Shown in pieces: positions 1 through 10,639 of a DNA stretch of 64,000 nt (position 1 is its first letter; each line of letters opens with the position of its first letter). This DNA comes from Promicromonospora sp. AC04. GTDB taxonomy: Bacteria > Actinomycetota > Actinomycetes > Actinomycetales > Cellulomonadaceae. Location: NCBI RefSeq assembly GCF_003058225.1, contig NZ_QBUG01000012.1, positions 124,001-188,000 of the forward strand, in the 5' to 3' direction. The notes under the pieces are model-generated. The model did no database searches. It worked only from the letters and a program-made list of their open reading frames with translations, and had not been told where the DNA came from. The position numbers and the translations under genes were made by a program.

Positions 1-109
1 AGCCGGCGAAGGTGACACGACCACCCGAGGCGACGACGACGCCGTCGTCCACCACTGCGGAGGGCTGGACCAGGCGACCGCGCACCACGAAAGCACCGGA
101 ATCAGTCAT
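1..109 (-). CDS. Amidohydrolase, N-terminal fragment (possibly NagA-like), runs off window
   Basis: Only the first 36 codons are present, reading leftwards out of the window. The start is an ATG at 109, with AGGA about eight bases upstream on the minus strand. The visible protein has the small beta-rich N-terminal pattern of metal-dependent amidohydrolases such as N-acetylglucosamine-6-phosphate deacetylase: a VVRGRLV strand, then VVDDGVVVASGGRV. No catalytic residue is visible, so the substrate is not known. It diverges from the galactoside operon at 385 across a 275-base regulatory region, which suggests a carbohydrate role (inference). Dihydroorotase- or imidazolonepropionase-like relatives remain possible. 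Confidence 0.5.
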   Translation of the reverse strand, partial: MTDSGAFVVRGRLVQPSAVVDDGVVVASGGRVTFAG

Positions 110-287
110 GCGGACATCCTGCCAGGGTTACGCCCGGCGTCCGTCTCCGCGACGTACAGCGGTCCGACTCCCGCCCGGTGGCATCCGTGCTGGCTGCGCA
201 ACCGCTTCGACATTTGATGCCCTGCGAGGAGCCGGTCGAACCAGAGGCCGACGTCGACGCCTCTGCACTGCCCTGCCAGGACGGTCC

Positions 288-317
288 TTGACAGCCCGCT
301 TTGCGGCTGGCAATGAT
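288..317 (+). promoter_or_regulatory. Candidate promoter of the galactoside operon
   Basis: A consensus -35 TTGACA at 288-293 is followed after 18 bases by AATGAT (312-317), a moderate -10. Transcription would start around 324 and give a leader of about 60 bases before the binding-protein gene. Seen by eye only; start site not mapped. Confidence 0.5.
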
Positions 318-330
318 GCTACCTATTCAT

Positions 331-342
331 CGAAGCGCTTCG
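331..342. promoter_or_regulatory. LacI-family type operator palindrome
   Basis: CGAAGCGCTTCG is a perfect 12-base palindrome with the central CG of LacI/GalR-family operators. It lies about 14 bases downstream of the proposed -10, overlapping the expected initial transcribed region, where a repressor would block initiation. The adjacent genes import and hydrolyse galactosides, which fits a sugar-responsive repressor. No lacI-family gene is in the window. Confidence 0.55.
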
Positions 343-384
343 CACAGCCGCGGAGGCGTTCACCGCACGTCAAGGAAGATGTGA

Positions 385-1692
385 ATGATGCGTAAGCCCA
401 TCCCGGTCGTTGCCACGCTCTCCGCCGTCGCCCTCACCCTCGCAGCGTGCTCCTCGGGCTCCGGCTCCGGAGGCGACGACACCGAGGCCGACGGCCCGAT
501 CACCCTCGACTACTGGGCATGGGGCACCGCGCAGCAGCCCATGGTGGACGCGTGGAACGCCGCCCACCCCGACATCCAGGTCAAGCGGACCGACGCAGGC
601 GGCGGGACCGACTCGTCGGCCAAGCTCGTGACCGCGACACGTGCGGACAACGCCCCCGACGTCGCGCTCGTCGAGTACAACACCCTGCCGGCGATGATCG
701 TGGCCGGTGTGGCCGCCGACATCTCCGAGCACGCCGACGGGCTGGAGAGCGAGTTCGCCCCGGGCGTGTGGAGCCAGTCCACGTTCGACGGCGCCACCTA
801 CGGCGTGCCGCAGGACGCGGGCCCCCAGGCCCTGACCTACAACAAGGCGCGGTTCGACGAGCTCGGCATCGAGGTCCCCACCACCTGGGAGGAGTTCGCG
901 AAGGCGGCGGAGAAGGTGCACGAGGCCGACCCCGACACCTACATCACGACGTTCGCCCCGGACGACTTCGGGAGCCTCGCCGCGTTCGCTCAGCAGGCCG
1001 GCGCGGAGTGGTGGTCGGTCGACGGCGACACCTGGACCGTGGACTTCGACGACCCCGCGACCGTCGCCGTCGTCGACTACTGGCAGGACCTCATCGACCG
1101 CGACCTCGTGTCCGCGGAGCCGCTGCTCACCCCCGAGTGGAACGCGAAGGTCAACGACGGCGAGGTGCTCTCGTGGCCGGCGGGCCTGTGGGCCGCGGGC
1201 GTGCTCTACGGCGTCGCCGAGGAGAGCGCGGGCGACTGGGCGATGGCGCCGCTCCCCGAGTGGGAGGAGGGCAACCCGGCCGTCGGGTTCCAGGGCGGGT
1301 CCGCGGTCGTGGTGACGACGTCCGCGGAGCACCCCGAGGCCGCCGCCGAGTTCGCCCGGTGGATGGGCACCGCCGAGGAGGCCTCGGCAGCGCAGATCGA
1401 GCAGGGCCAGTACCCGGCGTCGCTCAGCGGTCAGGAGCTGACCCTGGAGAGCGACCCGCCCCTGCTGATGCCGCAGCAGAAGGACTACTGGGAGACCGCC
1501 GCGGAGATCACCCGGACCACCGTCCCGGAGATCAGCTGGGGCCCCAACACCAACGTCGCGTCGAGCGCGTTCCAGGACGCGATGTCGAAGGCCGTCACGA
1601 ACGGCACCCCGCTGCGTGACGCCCTGACCGAGATCGAGGCCGAGGTGGTCGGCGACATGGAGACCGCGGGCTTCGAGGTCGCCAAGAAGTGA
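385..1692 (+). CDS. Sugar ABC transporter substrate-binding lipoprotein (family 1)
   Basis: Extracellular solute-binding protein of 435 residues, which captures a sugar or oligosaccharide outside the membrane and passes it to the two permeases that follow. The N-terminus is a lipoprotein signal: MMRK, a hydrophobic stretch and a lipobox ending in Cys22 (LAAC), followed by a Gly/Ser-rich tether. The start at 385 has AAGGAAG six bases upstream; the ATG at 388 is nearly as good. The body has features of the SBP_bac_1 family, including the ALTYNKARFDELG region and a C-terminal segment rich in aromatic residues. The GH42 gene four genes on suggests a beta-galactoside or galacto-oligosaccharide ligand (inference). 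No ATPase is encoded in the operon; a shared MsiK-type ATPase would be expected elsewhere. Confidence 0.92.
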   Translation: MMRKPIPVVATLSAVALTLAACSSGSGSGGDDTEADGPITLDYWAWGTAQQPMVDAWNAAHPDIQVKRTDAGGGTDSSAKLVTATRADNAPDVALVEYNTLPAMIVAGVAADISEHADGLESEFAPGVWSQSTFDGATYGVPQDAGPQALTYNKARFDELGIEVPTTWEEFAKAAEKVHEADPDTYITTFAPDDFGSLAAFAQQAGAEWWSVDGDTWTVDFDDPATVAVVDYWQDLIDRDLVSAEPLLTPEWNAKVNDGEVLSWPAGLWAAGVLYGVAEESAGDWAMAPLPEWEEGNPAVGFQGGSAVVVTTSAEHPEAAAEFARWMGTAEEASAAQIEQGQYPASLSGQELTLESDPPLLMPQQKDYWETAAEITRTTVPEISWGPNTNVASSAFQDAMSKAVTNGTPLRDALTEIEAEVVGDMETAGFEVAKK

Positions 1693-1745
1693 CTTCCGGG
1701 CCGGCAGCGACGCCGGCACCAGGCCTCAAGAAGGAGCAACCAGTC

Positions 1746-2684
1746 ATGAGCGCTGCCACCGACGCGCCCGCGCCCGCGTATCGCCGCGTGCGCCGGCGCT
1801 GGGGAGCCCCGCTCCTCTTCCTCGCGCCCGCTGCGCTGCTGTTCGTCGCGTTCCTCGCGGTGCCGATCGGGTACGCGCTGTACCTGAGCTTCCGCGGGAT
1901 GCGCGTGACGGGCGGCGGCCCGTTCGGCCTCCGGCAGGAGACCTGGGTGGGGCTGGACAACTACGTCGCGGTGCTCACCGACCCCGAGCTCGTCGCGGGT
2001 CTGGGACGCCTGGGGATCTACGGGATCATCGCGGTACCCCTCACCCTCGGGCTCGCGCTCGCCTTCGCGCTGCTGCTCGACCTGCCGCGCGTGCGGGGCG
2101 CCCGGTTCGCCCGCACGGCGATCTTCATCCCGTACGCGGTGCCGGGCGTCGTCGCGACGCTCCTGTGGGGCTTCCTCTACCTGCCCTCCACGAGCCCGGG
2201 CAACTGGATCCTCGAACGGGTCGGCCTCGACGGCATCGACGTGCTGCACGGCGGGATGCTCTTCCCCTCGGTCGCGAACATCGCGATCTGGGGCGGCGTC
2301 GGCTTCAACATGATCATCCTGTACACCTCCCTGCGCGGGATCCCCGCGGACGTGTACGAGGCGGCGCGGCTCGACGGAGCCGGCGAGTGGGACATCGCCT
2401 ACCGGATCAAGATCCCGCTGGTCGCCCCCGCGCTGACCCTGACCGGCCTGTTCGCCCTCATCGGGACGCTCCAGGTGTACGGCGAGCCCGCGACGCTGCG
2501 TCCCATGACGAGCGCGATCTCCCAGACCTGGGTGCCGCTCATGATGATCTATCGCGACGCCTTCGCCAGGGACAACCTGTCCCTCGCCGCCGCGTCGTCG
2601 GTCGCCCTCGCTCTCGGCACGCTCGTCGTGTCGGTCGTCCTGCTGCGTGTGACGCAGAAGCGTTCGTTCGGAGAGTCCTCATGA
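1746..2684 (+). CDS. Sugar ABC transporter permease, MalF type
   Basis: Inner-membrane permease of 312 residues, first of the pair forming the sugar channel. The ATG at 1746 is chosen because AAGGAG (1731-1736) lies nine bases upstream and because translation from further upstream would add a non-hydrophobic tail overlapping the previous stop. About six hydrophobic segments are visible, the first at residues 19-45. The cytoplasmic EAA loop reads EAARLDGAGEWDIAYRIKIP and contacts the ATPase. Its stop overlaps the next start by four bases (ATGA), indicating translational coupling. Confidence 0.93.
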   Translation: MSAATDAPAPAYRRVRRRWGAPLLFLAPAALLFVAFLAVPIGYALYLSFRGMRVTGGGPFGLRQETWVGLDNYVAVLTDPELVAGLGRLGIYGIIAVPLTLGLALAFALLLDLPRVRGARFARTAIFIPYAVPGVVATLLWGFLYLPSTSPGNWILERVGLDGIDVLHGGMLFPSVANIAIWGGVGFNMIILYTSLRGIPADVYEAARLDGAGEWDIAYRIKIPLVAPALTLTGLFALIGTLQVYGEPATLRPMTSAISQTWVPLMMIYRDAFARDNLSLAAASSVALALGTLVVSVVLLRVTQKRSFGESS

Positions 2685-3580
2685 GCACGGTCACGACGCC
2701 CCGCCCCGTGGGCTCCCGACGCCTGGCCGCCGAGCCCTCGCGCCGCGCGGGCAGGCGCGGTGCGATCCTGCCGACGGCGGTCCTGCTGCTTGGCGCGCTG
2801 TACTGCCTCGTGCCGGTGGTCTGGGTGCTGGTCGCCTCGACCAAGTCCAGCTCCGAGCTCTTCTCGACCTTCACCTTCCTGCCCGGCACGGGGCTGCTCG
2901 AGAACCTGGGCGACCTGTTCGCCTACGGCGACGGCCAGTACCTGCAGTGGGCGATCAACAGCGTCATCTTCGCGGGCGTCGGGGCCGTCGCGTGCACCCT
3001 GGTCTCGACGATGGCCGGCTACGCGCTGGCGAAGTACGACTTCCCGGGGCGGCAGGTGGCGTTCTACGCGATCCTCGGCGGCGTGCTGCTGCCGGGTATC
3101 ACGCTGGCCATCCCGCAGTACCTGCTCATGTCCAAGATCGGCCTGGCCGGCACCTACTGGTCGGTGCTGCTGCCGTGCCTCATCTCGCCGTTCGGGATCT
3201 TCCTGGCCCGGGTGTACGCCATCTCGGCAGTGCCGACGGAGACGATGGAGGCGGCGCGCATCGACGGCGCGAACGACGTGCGCGTCTTCGTCTCGGTGGC
3301 CCTGCCGATGATGGTGCCCGGCATGGTGACGATCTTCCTGCTGCAGTTCGTGGGCATCTGGAACAACTTCCTGCTGCCCTTCATCATGCTGTCGGACGAG
3401 CGGATGTACCCCCTCACGGTCGGCCTGTACACGCTGCTGTCCAAGGGGTCCGGCACGCCGTCGCTCTACACGCTCGCGATCATCGGCTCGGCGGTGGCGA
3501 TCGTGCCGCTCGTCGCGATGATGCTCGTGCTCCAGCGCTACTGGCGCCTCGACCTGATCAGCGGAGGGCTGAAGGGATGA
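2681..3580 (+). CDS. Sugar ABC transporter permease, MalG type
   Basis: Second membrane subunit of the importer, 299 residues. It starts at the ATG that overlaps the previous stop by four bases; GGAGAG (2670-2675) precedes it. The short basic cytoplasmic N-terminus is followed by six predicted membrane spans, with the EAA loop EAARIDGANDVRVFVSVALP before the last two. The C-terminus, ending RYWRLDLISGGLKG, is typical of MalG-type permeases. Its stop overlaps the start of the aldo/keto reductase by four bases, so both are likely made from one mRNA. Confidence 0.93.
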   Translation: MSTVTTPRPVGSRRLAAEPSRRAGRRGAILPTAVLLLGALYCLVPVVWVLVASTKSSSELFSTFTFLPGTGLLENLGDLFAYGDGQYLQWAINSVIFAGVGAVACTLVSTMAGYALAKYDFPGRQVAFYAILGGVLLPGITLAIPQYLLMSKIGLAGTYWSVLLPCLISPFGIFLARVYAISAVPTETMEAARIDGANDVRVFVSVALPMMVPGMVTIFLLQFVGIWNNFLLPFIMLSDERMYPLTVGLYTLLSKGSGTPSLYTLAIIGSAVAIVPLVAMMLVLQRYWRLDLISGGLKG

Positions 3581-4548
3581 GCGCCGCACAGACGGAGCAG
3601 GCACTCGGGGCGACGGGGCTGCGCGTGCCCGCCGTCGTCCTCGGGACGTCCGGTATCGGACGCAGGCTCGACCTGCCGGCCGCGACCGCCCTGCTGCGCG
3701 CGGCGGCGGCCGCGGGATGGCGCACGTGGGACACCAGCAACGAGTACGGGGACGCGGAGGCGTTCATCGGGTCGGCCCTCGCGGGCCTCGCCTCCCTCGA
3801 CGGTGCTGCGGGGACCGCCGACGGCGTCGGCACCGCCGGCGAGGTGCAGGTGTTCACCAAGGTGGACCCGGTGCCCGGCTCCAAGGACTTCTCGGGGGCA
3901 CGCGTCCGTGCGTCGGTCGCGGAGTCCCTCGAACGCCTGGGCCTCGACCGCCTGCCGCTGGTGCACTTCCACGACCCGGAACGAATGGCATTCGCCGACG
4001 CCGTCGCACCCGACGGGCCGGTCCGCGCACTGCTCGAGCTGCGCGAGGCGGGCGTGATCGAGCACCTCGGGGTGGCCGGCGGGCCGATCGGGCTGCTGCG
4101 GCAGTACGTGCGCACCGGCGAGTTCGAGGCGGTAGTGACGCACAACCGCCTCACGCTCCTGGACCGGTCGGCGCAGACCCTGCTCGACGACTGCGCCGAC
4201 CACGGCGTCGGCGTCCTGAACGCCGCCCCGTTCGGCGGGGGCGCGCTGGCCGACGACGACGGACCAGTGCGGAGCTATCACTACCGCGACGTCGACGCCG
4301 CCCAGCGGGACGCGGTCCTGAGGATCCGTGAGATCGCCCGTGCTGCGGGCGTCCCCGTGGGTGCGCTCGCCCTCCGGGCCGGCAACCGCGACCCGCGCGT
4401 CGCGGGGACGATCGTCGGCGTGAGCAGCACCACCCAGCTCACCCAGGTCGCAGCGTGGGCCGCCGTCGACGTGCCGGACGACGTCTGGCCGGAGCTCGAC
4501 GCCGCGCTGCCCGACCCGGCCCACTGGACCGGGGAGCTCGGCCGCTAG
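3577..4548 (+). CDS. Aldo/keto reductase (aldose dehydrogenase-like)
   Basis: NAD(P)-dependent oxidoreductase of 323 residues with the (beta/alpha)8 aldo/keto reductase fold. The catalytic tetrad can be placed: Asp52 and Tyr57 (WDTSNEYG), Lys95 (VFTKVDP) and His132 (HFHDPE). The start overlaps the permease stop (ATGA), with GGAGGG at 3563-3568. Members close to D-threo-aldose or L-fucose 1-dehydrogenase oxidise the anomeric carbon of free sugars. In an operon with a beta-galactosidase it could oxidise released galactose or fucose to a lactone (inference). A general reductase role is also possible. Confidence 0.85.
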   Translation: MSAAQTEQALGATGLRVPAVVLGTSGIGRRLDLPAATALLRAAAAAGWRTWDTSNEYGDAEAFIGSALAGLASLDGAAGTADGVGTAGEVQVFTKVDPVPGSKDFSGARVRASVAESLERLGLDRLPLVHFHDPERMAFADAVAPDGPVRALLELREAGVIEHLGVAGGPIGLLRQYVRTGEFEAVVTHNRLTLLDRSAQTLLDDCADHGVGVLNAAPFGGGALADDDGPVRSYHYRDVDAAQRDAVLRIREIARAAGVPVGALALRAGNRDPRVAGTIVGVSSTTQLTQVAAWAAVDVPDDVWPELDAALPDPAHWTGELGR

Positions 4549-4615
4549 CGGCCCTCCCCCGCTCCACGCCCCGCCTCTTCACCGACCTGCTTCTCCGACG
4601 ACCCGAGGACGACCC

Positions 4616-6643
4616 ATGACGGTTCCCTTCGCACCCGCCCGCCTGCTCTTCGGCGGCGACTACAACCCCGAGCAGTGGCCGCGCGAGGTCTGGGCCGAGG
4701 ACATGGCGCTCATGCGTCGGGCCGGCGTGAACACCGTGACCATCGGGGTGTTCTCGTGGGCCGCGATCGAGCCCCGCGAAGGGGTGTTCGAGCCGGGCTG
4801 GCTGGACGACGTCGTCGCGCTCCTCGACGCGAACGAGATCGGGTTCTTCCTCGCGACGCCCACCGCGTCCCCGCCGCCGTGGTTCACCCGCGCGCACCCG
4901 GACGCGCTGCCGGTGCGGGCCGACGGGACCTACGTCTCCCACGGCTCGCGCGACACTTACGCGATCAGCGCACCCGCCTACCGCCAGGCCGCGCGGCGCG
5001 TGGCACGCTTCCTCGCCGAGCGGTACGGCGCCCATCCGCGCCTGCGGGGCTGGCACGTGCACAACGAGTACGGCACGGTCGACCACGGTCCGCACGCGGC
5101 GGCCGCCTTCCGGCGCTGGCTCCGGGAGCGGTACGTCTCGCTCGACGCGCTGAACGACGCCTGGTACACGGCGTTCTGGTCCCAGCGGTACGACGACTGG
5201 GAGGAGATCCTCCCCCCGCGCACGACGCAGTACCTGGCCAACCCGGCCCACGCGGTGGACTTCAAGCGGTTCTGCTCCGGCGAGATGCTCGCGGCGTTCG
5301 CCGAGCAGCGCGACGAGATCCGCGCGACCGGCTCGACGACGCCGGTCACGACGAACTTCATGCACCCCACCTGGGACCACCTCGACCAGTTCGCCTGGAG
5401 CGACGAGCTGGACCTGGTCTCCGTCGACCACTATCTCGACACGCCCGGGCCGGACGGCGAGGCGCACGTCGCCTACGCCGCCGACCTGACCCGTTCGTGG
5501 GGCGGCGGACCCTGGCTGCTCATGGAGCAGAGCGCCTCCGGCATCCGGGACGGCGCGCGGCAGGCCTTCAAGGATCCCGACCGGATGATCCGCAACTCGC
5601 TGGGCTACGTCGCACGCGGTTCCCAGGGCGCGCTGTTCTTCCAGTGGCGGGCGTCAGCCGGCGGCTCCGAGACGTGGCACAGCGCGATGGTGCCGCACGC
5701 GGGCCCGAGGAGCCGGACCTTCGAGGGCGTCGTCGAGCTCGGGGCACTCCTCGGCCGCCTCCAGGAGGTCGCGGCGCCGCCGCACGACGGGCCGGTCGTC
5801 GAGGCCGACGTCGCGGTCCTGTGGGACGCCGACGGCCGGTGGTCGCTCGAGACCCCGCACCTGCCGAACGACGACCTCGACTACACGACGGAGGTCCGTG
5901 CGGCGCACCGCGCCCTGTGGCGTGCCGGGGTCGCCGTCGACTTCGTCCGCACGGGCGCCGACGTCGCCCGCTACCGGGTGCTGTTCGTGCCGACCCTGAT
6001 GGCGCTGAGCTCCGACACCGTCGAGTGGCTCACCCGGTACGTCGAGACGGGCGGGCACCTGGTGGTCGGGCGGTTCACCGGCGTGGCCGACGAGCACCAG
6101 CGGGTGGTGCCCGGCGGCTACCCGGGCCGGCTGCGAGACCTGCTGGGCGTCCGGGTCACCGAGCACCTCCCGCTCGACCCCGCCGAGACCCAGGAGCTCA
6201 GCGACGGGTCGACGGTCGTCCAGTGGACCGAGCGGATGGACCCGCCCCGGGCGGACGTCCTCGCCACGTACACCCAGGGCGTTCTCGCGGGCCTGCCCGC
6301 GGTCACGCGCCGCCGCGTCGGCGACGGCAGCGCCACGTACGTCTCGGCGGGGATGGTCCAGGAGTCCTGGGACGGGTTCGTCGCGGGGCTGCTCGCGGAG
6401 CACGGCGTGCGCCCGGTGGTCCCCGAGGCGGTCGGCACCGGGTTGGAGGCGATTCGACGGCGCGGCGCGGAAGCCACGTACCTGTTCCTGCTGCACCACG
6501 GGGACCAGCCGGTCCGGGTCACCGGCCCGGGGCACGACCTCGTCACCGACGCCCCCACGGATGCCGGGATCGTCGTGCCCGCGGGCGGGTACGCCGTGGT
6601 CCGGGAGGCACCCGACGCCAAGTGGTCCGTGACGCCGCTGTAG
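4616..6643 (+). CDS. Beta-galactosidase, glycoside hydrolase family 42
   Basis: Cytoplasmic beta-galactosidase of 675 residues, the usual GH42 length, hydrolysing imported beta-galactosides. The N-terminal GGDYNPEQWP motif is characteristic. The acid/base is Glu151 in HNEYG and the nucleophile is Glu304 in LLMEQSASG; both fit the retaining GH42 mechanism. A trimerisation domain (roughly residues 395-600) and a short C-terminal beta domain follow the barrel. There is no signal peptide. GAGGA (4605-4609) lies six bases before the ATG. It is the last gene of the operon and is followed by a long terminator-like palindrome. Specificity for beta-1,3/1,6-galactosides or arabinosides cannot be told from sequence. 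Confidence 0.93.
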   Translation: MTVPFAPARLLFGGDYNPEQWPREVWAEDMALMRRAGVNTVTIGVFSWAAIEPREGVFEPGWLDDVVALLDANEIGFFLATPTASPPPWFTRAHPDALPVRADGTYVSHGSRDTYAISAPAYRQAARRVARFLAERYGAHPRLRGWHVHNEYGTVDHGPHAAAAFRRWLRERYVSLDALNDAWYTAFWSQRYDDWEEILPPRTTQYLANPAHAVDFKRFCSGEMLAAFAEQRDEIRATGSTTPVTTNFMHPTWDHLDQFAWSDELDLVSVDHYLDTPGPDGEAHVAYAADLTRSWGGGPWLLMEQSASGIRDGARQAFKDPDRMIRNSLGYVARGSQGALFFQWRASAGGSETWHSAMVPHAGPRSRTFEGVVELGALLGRLQEVAAPPHDGPVVEADVAVLWDADGRWSLETPHLPNDDLDYTTEVRAAHRALWRAGVAVDFVRTGADVARYRVLFVPTLMALSSDTVEWLTRYVETGGHLVVGRFTGVADEHQRVVPGGYPGRLRDLLGVRVTEHLPLDPAETQELSDGSTVVQWTERMDPPRADVLATYTQGVLAGLPAVTRRRVGDGSATYVSAGMVQESWDGFVAGLLAEHGVRPVVPEAVGTGLEAIRRRGAEATYLFLLHHGDQPVRVTGPGHDLVTDAPTDAGIVVPAGGYAVVREAPDAKWSVTPL

Positions 6644-6653
6644 GCGCGCGGAC

Positions 6654-6701
6654 GCCGGTCGGGCTCGTCGAGACCCGGGGGTCTCGACGAGCTCGACCGG
6701 C
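6654..6701. terminator. Bidirectional terminator-like palindrome between GH42 gene and nucS
   Basis: Arms 6654-6676 and 6679-6701 pair over 23 bases with one mismatch around a two-base gap. It sits between converging stop codons and can fold in either transcript. There is no U-tract on either side, so it may act with Rho or as an mRNA end stabiliser. Confidence 0.7.
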
Positions 6702-6708
6702 GAACGGG

Positions 6709-7404
6709 TCAGAAGAGGCGGGAGTCCGGGTCGTCGACGCCGCGCATCGCGTCGTAGTCCAGCAGGAGCGTCGCGATGCCGCGGTCCTTGGCCAGCACGC
6801 GCGCCTGCGGCTTGATCTCCTGGGCGGCGTACACGCCGCGCACCGGGGCCAGCAGGGGATCCCGGTTCAGCAGCTCCAGGTACCGCGTGAGCTGCTCGAC
6901 GCCGTCGATGTCGCCCCGGCGCTTGATCTCCACGGCGACCGTGGAGCCCGAGCTGTCACGCGCGAGGATGTCCACCGGCCCGATTGCCGTCGGGTACTCG
7001 CGGCGGACCAGGGTGTGCCCGTGGCCCAGCAGGGCGATCTGCTCGGCGAGCAGCTCCTGCAGGTGCGCCTCCACGCCGTCCTTCACGAGACCCGGGTCGA
7101 TGCCCAGGTCGTGGGCGGAGTCGTGGTGCACGGTGAACAGCTCGACCTCGAGCCGGTCGTCCGACTTGGCGTGCTGGACGGTCCACACCTCGGTGACGCC
7201 GCGCTCGGCGGCCTCCTCGGACGGCTCGCGCACCGTCAGCGTGCACGGGGGGCTCATCCAGTTCAGCGGCTTGTACGAGCCGCCGTCGGAGTGGATCAGG
7301 ACGCTTCCGTCGGCCTTGACCACGAGCAGCCGCGTCGCCGGCGGAAGCATCGCGGTCAGGCGGCCCGTGTAGAGGGCGGAGCAGTCTGCCACGACCAGCC
7401 GCAT
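6709..7404 (-). CDS. nucS: Endonuclease NucS (EndoMS), non-canonical mismatch repair
   Basis: DNA endonuclease of 231 residues that cuts both strands at mismatches; it replaces MutS/MutL repair in many Actinobacteria. The N-terminal beta domain begins [16 protein letters not shown]. The C-terminal nuclease domain has the restriction-like residues Asp145, Glu159 and Lys161 (VDILARD...VEIKRRG). The extreme C-terminus, SRLF, resembles the sliding-clamp binding tail of NucS. The ATG at 7404 overlaps the upstream TGA by one base, so it is coupled to the DUF2550 gene. Position downstream of atpC is conserved in Actinobacteria. Confidence 0.95.
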   Translation of the reverse strand: MRLVVADCSALYTGRLTAMLPPATRLLVVKADGSVLIHSDGGSYKPLNWMSPPCTLTVREPSEEAAERGVTEVWTVQHAKSDDRLEVELFTVHHDSAHDLGIDPGLVKDGVEAHLQELLAEQIALLGHGHTLVRREYPTAIGPVDILARDSSGSTVAVEIKRRGDIDGVEQLTRYLELLNRDPLLAPVRGVYAAQEIKPQARVLAKDRGIATLLLDYDAMRGVDDPDSRLF

Positions 7405-7829
7405 CAGAGAACCAGATCCTGTCGTCCGGGAGGGGCGGCCTCGAGCCAGGAGGCGAGGCCGAAGTAGTCGCCGGCAGCGAGATCGAGCTCGAAGTCGAGC
7501 CCGTCGTACCGGCACTGGACGAGGTAGTGGTCGCCCTGACCACGCTCGTCCGGGTCCAGCGGGGTGCGGCCCGTCACGGTGAGCCGCTCCCGATACCAGG
7601 TGCGGGCCGGACGGGGTGACAGCGACCAGCACCGCCACCACTCGATCCGGCCCACCGCGTACTGGGCGATGCCCGGCGTCCAGGAACCCTCGGGGTTACC
7701 GGCCGCCCGGGCATTGCAGTTGAACGAACCAACCCTGTGCGAGAGGGCCCGCAGCCGGGAGATGCCCGCTGCGAGCACGAGCGCGAGCGCGCCGAGCACC
7801 GCTATCGCGATCCATATGACGCCCGGCAC
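7404..7829 (-). CDS. DUF2550 family membrane-anchored protein
   Basis: Small protein of 141 residues with one N-terminal membrane segment (residues 3-22) and a soluble domain rich in aromatics ([21 protein letters not shown]). It matches the DUF2550 family, usually found between atpC and nucS in Actinobacteria. No enzymatic motif is visible and its function is unknown. Its stop overlaps the nucS start and it begins 12 bases after atpC, so it is transcribed with the ATP synthase operon. Confidence 0.85.
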   Translation of the reverse strand: MPGVIWIAIAVLGALALVLAAGISRLRALSHRVGSFNCNARAAGNPEGSWTPGIAQYAVGRIEWWRCWSLSPRPARTWYRERLTVTGRTPLDPDERGQGDHYLVQCRYDGLDFELDLAAGDYFGLASWLEAAPPGRQDLVL

Positions 7830-7841
7830 CCGCGCTCTCCC

Positions 7842-8102
7842 TCAGACCAGGGAGATCTCGTCGACCACAAGGGTGACGAGGTTGTTGTCCACGGAGACGA
7901 AACCGCCGGTGACCTGGGCCTCTACGGCCGGGCCCGACGTCGTCTCCACCTTGATCGTGCCTGGGCGAAGCACCGCCAGCAGCGGCGTGTGGTTCGCCAG
8001 GATGCCGATCTGGCCGTCCGCGGACGGCGCGCTCACCTGGGTCGCCGCACCGCTCCAGACCTTGCGGTCCCGGGACACGAGGTCCACGCTCAGCTCTGCC
8101 AC
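7842..8102 (-). CDS. atpC: ATP synthase epsilon subunit, short form
   Basis: F1 central-stalk subunit of 86 residues. It holds only the N-terminal beta-sandwich (VDLVSRDRKVWSGAATQV, the GQIGILANHTPLLAVL core) and ends at VTLVVDEISLV. The C-terminal helical hairpin, which in many bacteria inhibits ATP hydrolysis and brings the family to about 130 residues, is absent. Short epsilon subunits are common in high-GC Actinobacteria, so this is probably genuine and not a truncation. The ATG at 8102 has GGAAGGAG upstream. Confidence 0.95.
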   Translation of the reverse strand: MAELSVDLVSRDRKVWSGAATQVSAPSADGQIGILANHTPLLAVLRPGTIKVETTSGPAVEAQVTGGFVSVDNNLVTLVVDEISLV

Positions 8103-8127
8103 GAGAGCTCCTTCCGATGTAGCGGGC

Positions 8128-8184
8128 GTGGTGCCGCCCCTTCCGGGTTGCCCTGTTCTGGACTACCCAGCGGGGCGGCATCAC
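8128..8184 (-). other. Hairpin between atpD and atpC
   Basis: Arms 8128-8140 and 8172-8184 pair over 13 bases with one G-T wobble, enclosing 31 bases, in the 107-base gap between atpD and atpC. It could be an RNA processing or attenuation site lowering epsilon expression relative to beta (inference). It lacks a U-tract. Confidence 0.45.
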
Positions 8185-8209
8185 GCACGGGGGACGTGCG
8201 AAGCCTTGG

Positions 8210-9742
<1,533 letters not shown>

Positions 9743-10636
9743 TCAGGACGCCAGGGCGTCGGCACCGGAGACGATCTCGCTGATCTCCTGGGTGATGTCC
9801 GCCTGACGTGCCTGGTTGGCCAGTCGGGTGTACGTGCGGATCAGGTCCTCGGCGTTGTCGGTCGCCGTGTGCATGGCCCGCTGACGCGCAGCGAGCTCGG
9901 ACGCGGCGGCGTCGAGCAGCATCGCGTAGATGCGCTGCTGCACGTACCGCGGGAGCAACTCGTCCAGCACGGCCTCGGGCGACGGCTCGAAGTCGTAGAG
10001 CGGCAGGGCCTCGTGCTCGTCGGCCTCGGACACGCCCTCGACCACCTCGAGCGGCAGCATGCGCACCACGCGGGCGCGCTGCGTCACCATGTTGACGAAC
10101 AGCGTGGAGACCACGTGCATCTCGCTGACACCGCCGTCGGGCTCGTCCGCGAGGAACACCTCCAGCAGCGTCTCGGCGATGTCCTGCGCCGCCTCGGGCG
10201 TCGGCTTCTCCGAGCCGTACGACCAGCTCTTGGCGATCTCCCGTCCGCGGAACGTGTAGTACGCGATCGCGCGGCGGCCGGCCACGTAGAGCACGACCTC
10301 CTTGCCCTCGGCCGTCAGCTGCCCGACGAGCTTCTCGGCCTCGCGGACGATCGCCATCGGGTAGGAACCGGCCATGCCCGCGTCGGAGGAGACGACGAGC
10401 ACCGCTGCGCGGTTGCCGCCCTCCTCCCGCGTGAGCGGGTGGTCCACGTCCGTGTGCGACGCGACAGCCGACACCGCGCGGGTGATCGCCTGTGCGTATG
10501 GCGCCGCAGCCGCAGCCGCCGCGCGAGCCTTGCCGATGCGGGACGCGGCGATCAGCTCACGCGCGCGGAAGATCTTCTTCAGCGACTGCGTCGACTTGAT
10601 CCGCGCCTTGTAGACGCGCTGAGCTCCACCGGCCAC
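9743..10636 (-). CDS. atpG: ATP synthase gamma subunit
   Basis: Rotor shaft of F1, 297 residues. The N-terminal helix ([19 protein letters not shown]) and the C-terminal helix ([17 protein letters not shown]) form the coiled coil that turns inside alpha3beta3; both are intact. The central domain carries actinobacterial insertions around residues 195-235. It starts with GTG at 10636, three bases after the atpA stop, which implies translational coupling. Confidence 0.97.
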   Translation of the reverse strand: MAGGAQRVYKARIKSTQSLKKIFRARELIAASRIGKARAAAAAAAPYAQAITRAVSAVASHTDVDHPLTREEGGNRAAVLVVSSDAGMAGSYPMAIVREAEKLVGQLTAEGKEVVLYVAGRRAIAYYTFRGREIAKSWSYGSEKPTPEAAQDIAETLLEVFLADEPDGGVSEMHVVSTLFVNMVTQRARVVRMLPLEVVEGVSEADEHEALPLYDFEPSPEAVLDELLPRYVQQRIYAMLLDAAASELAARQRAMHTATDNAEDLIRTYTRLANQARQADITQEISEIVSGADALAS

Positions 10637-10639
10637 GGG

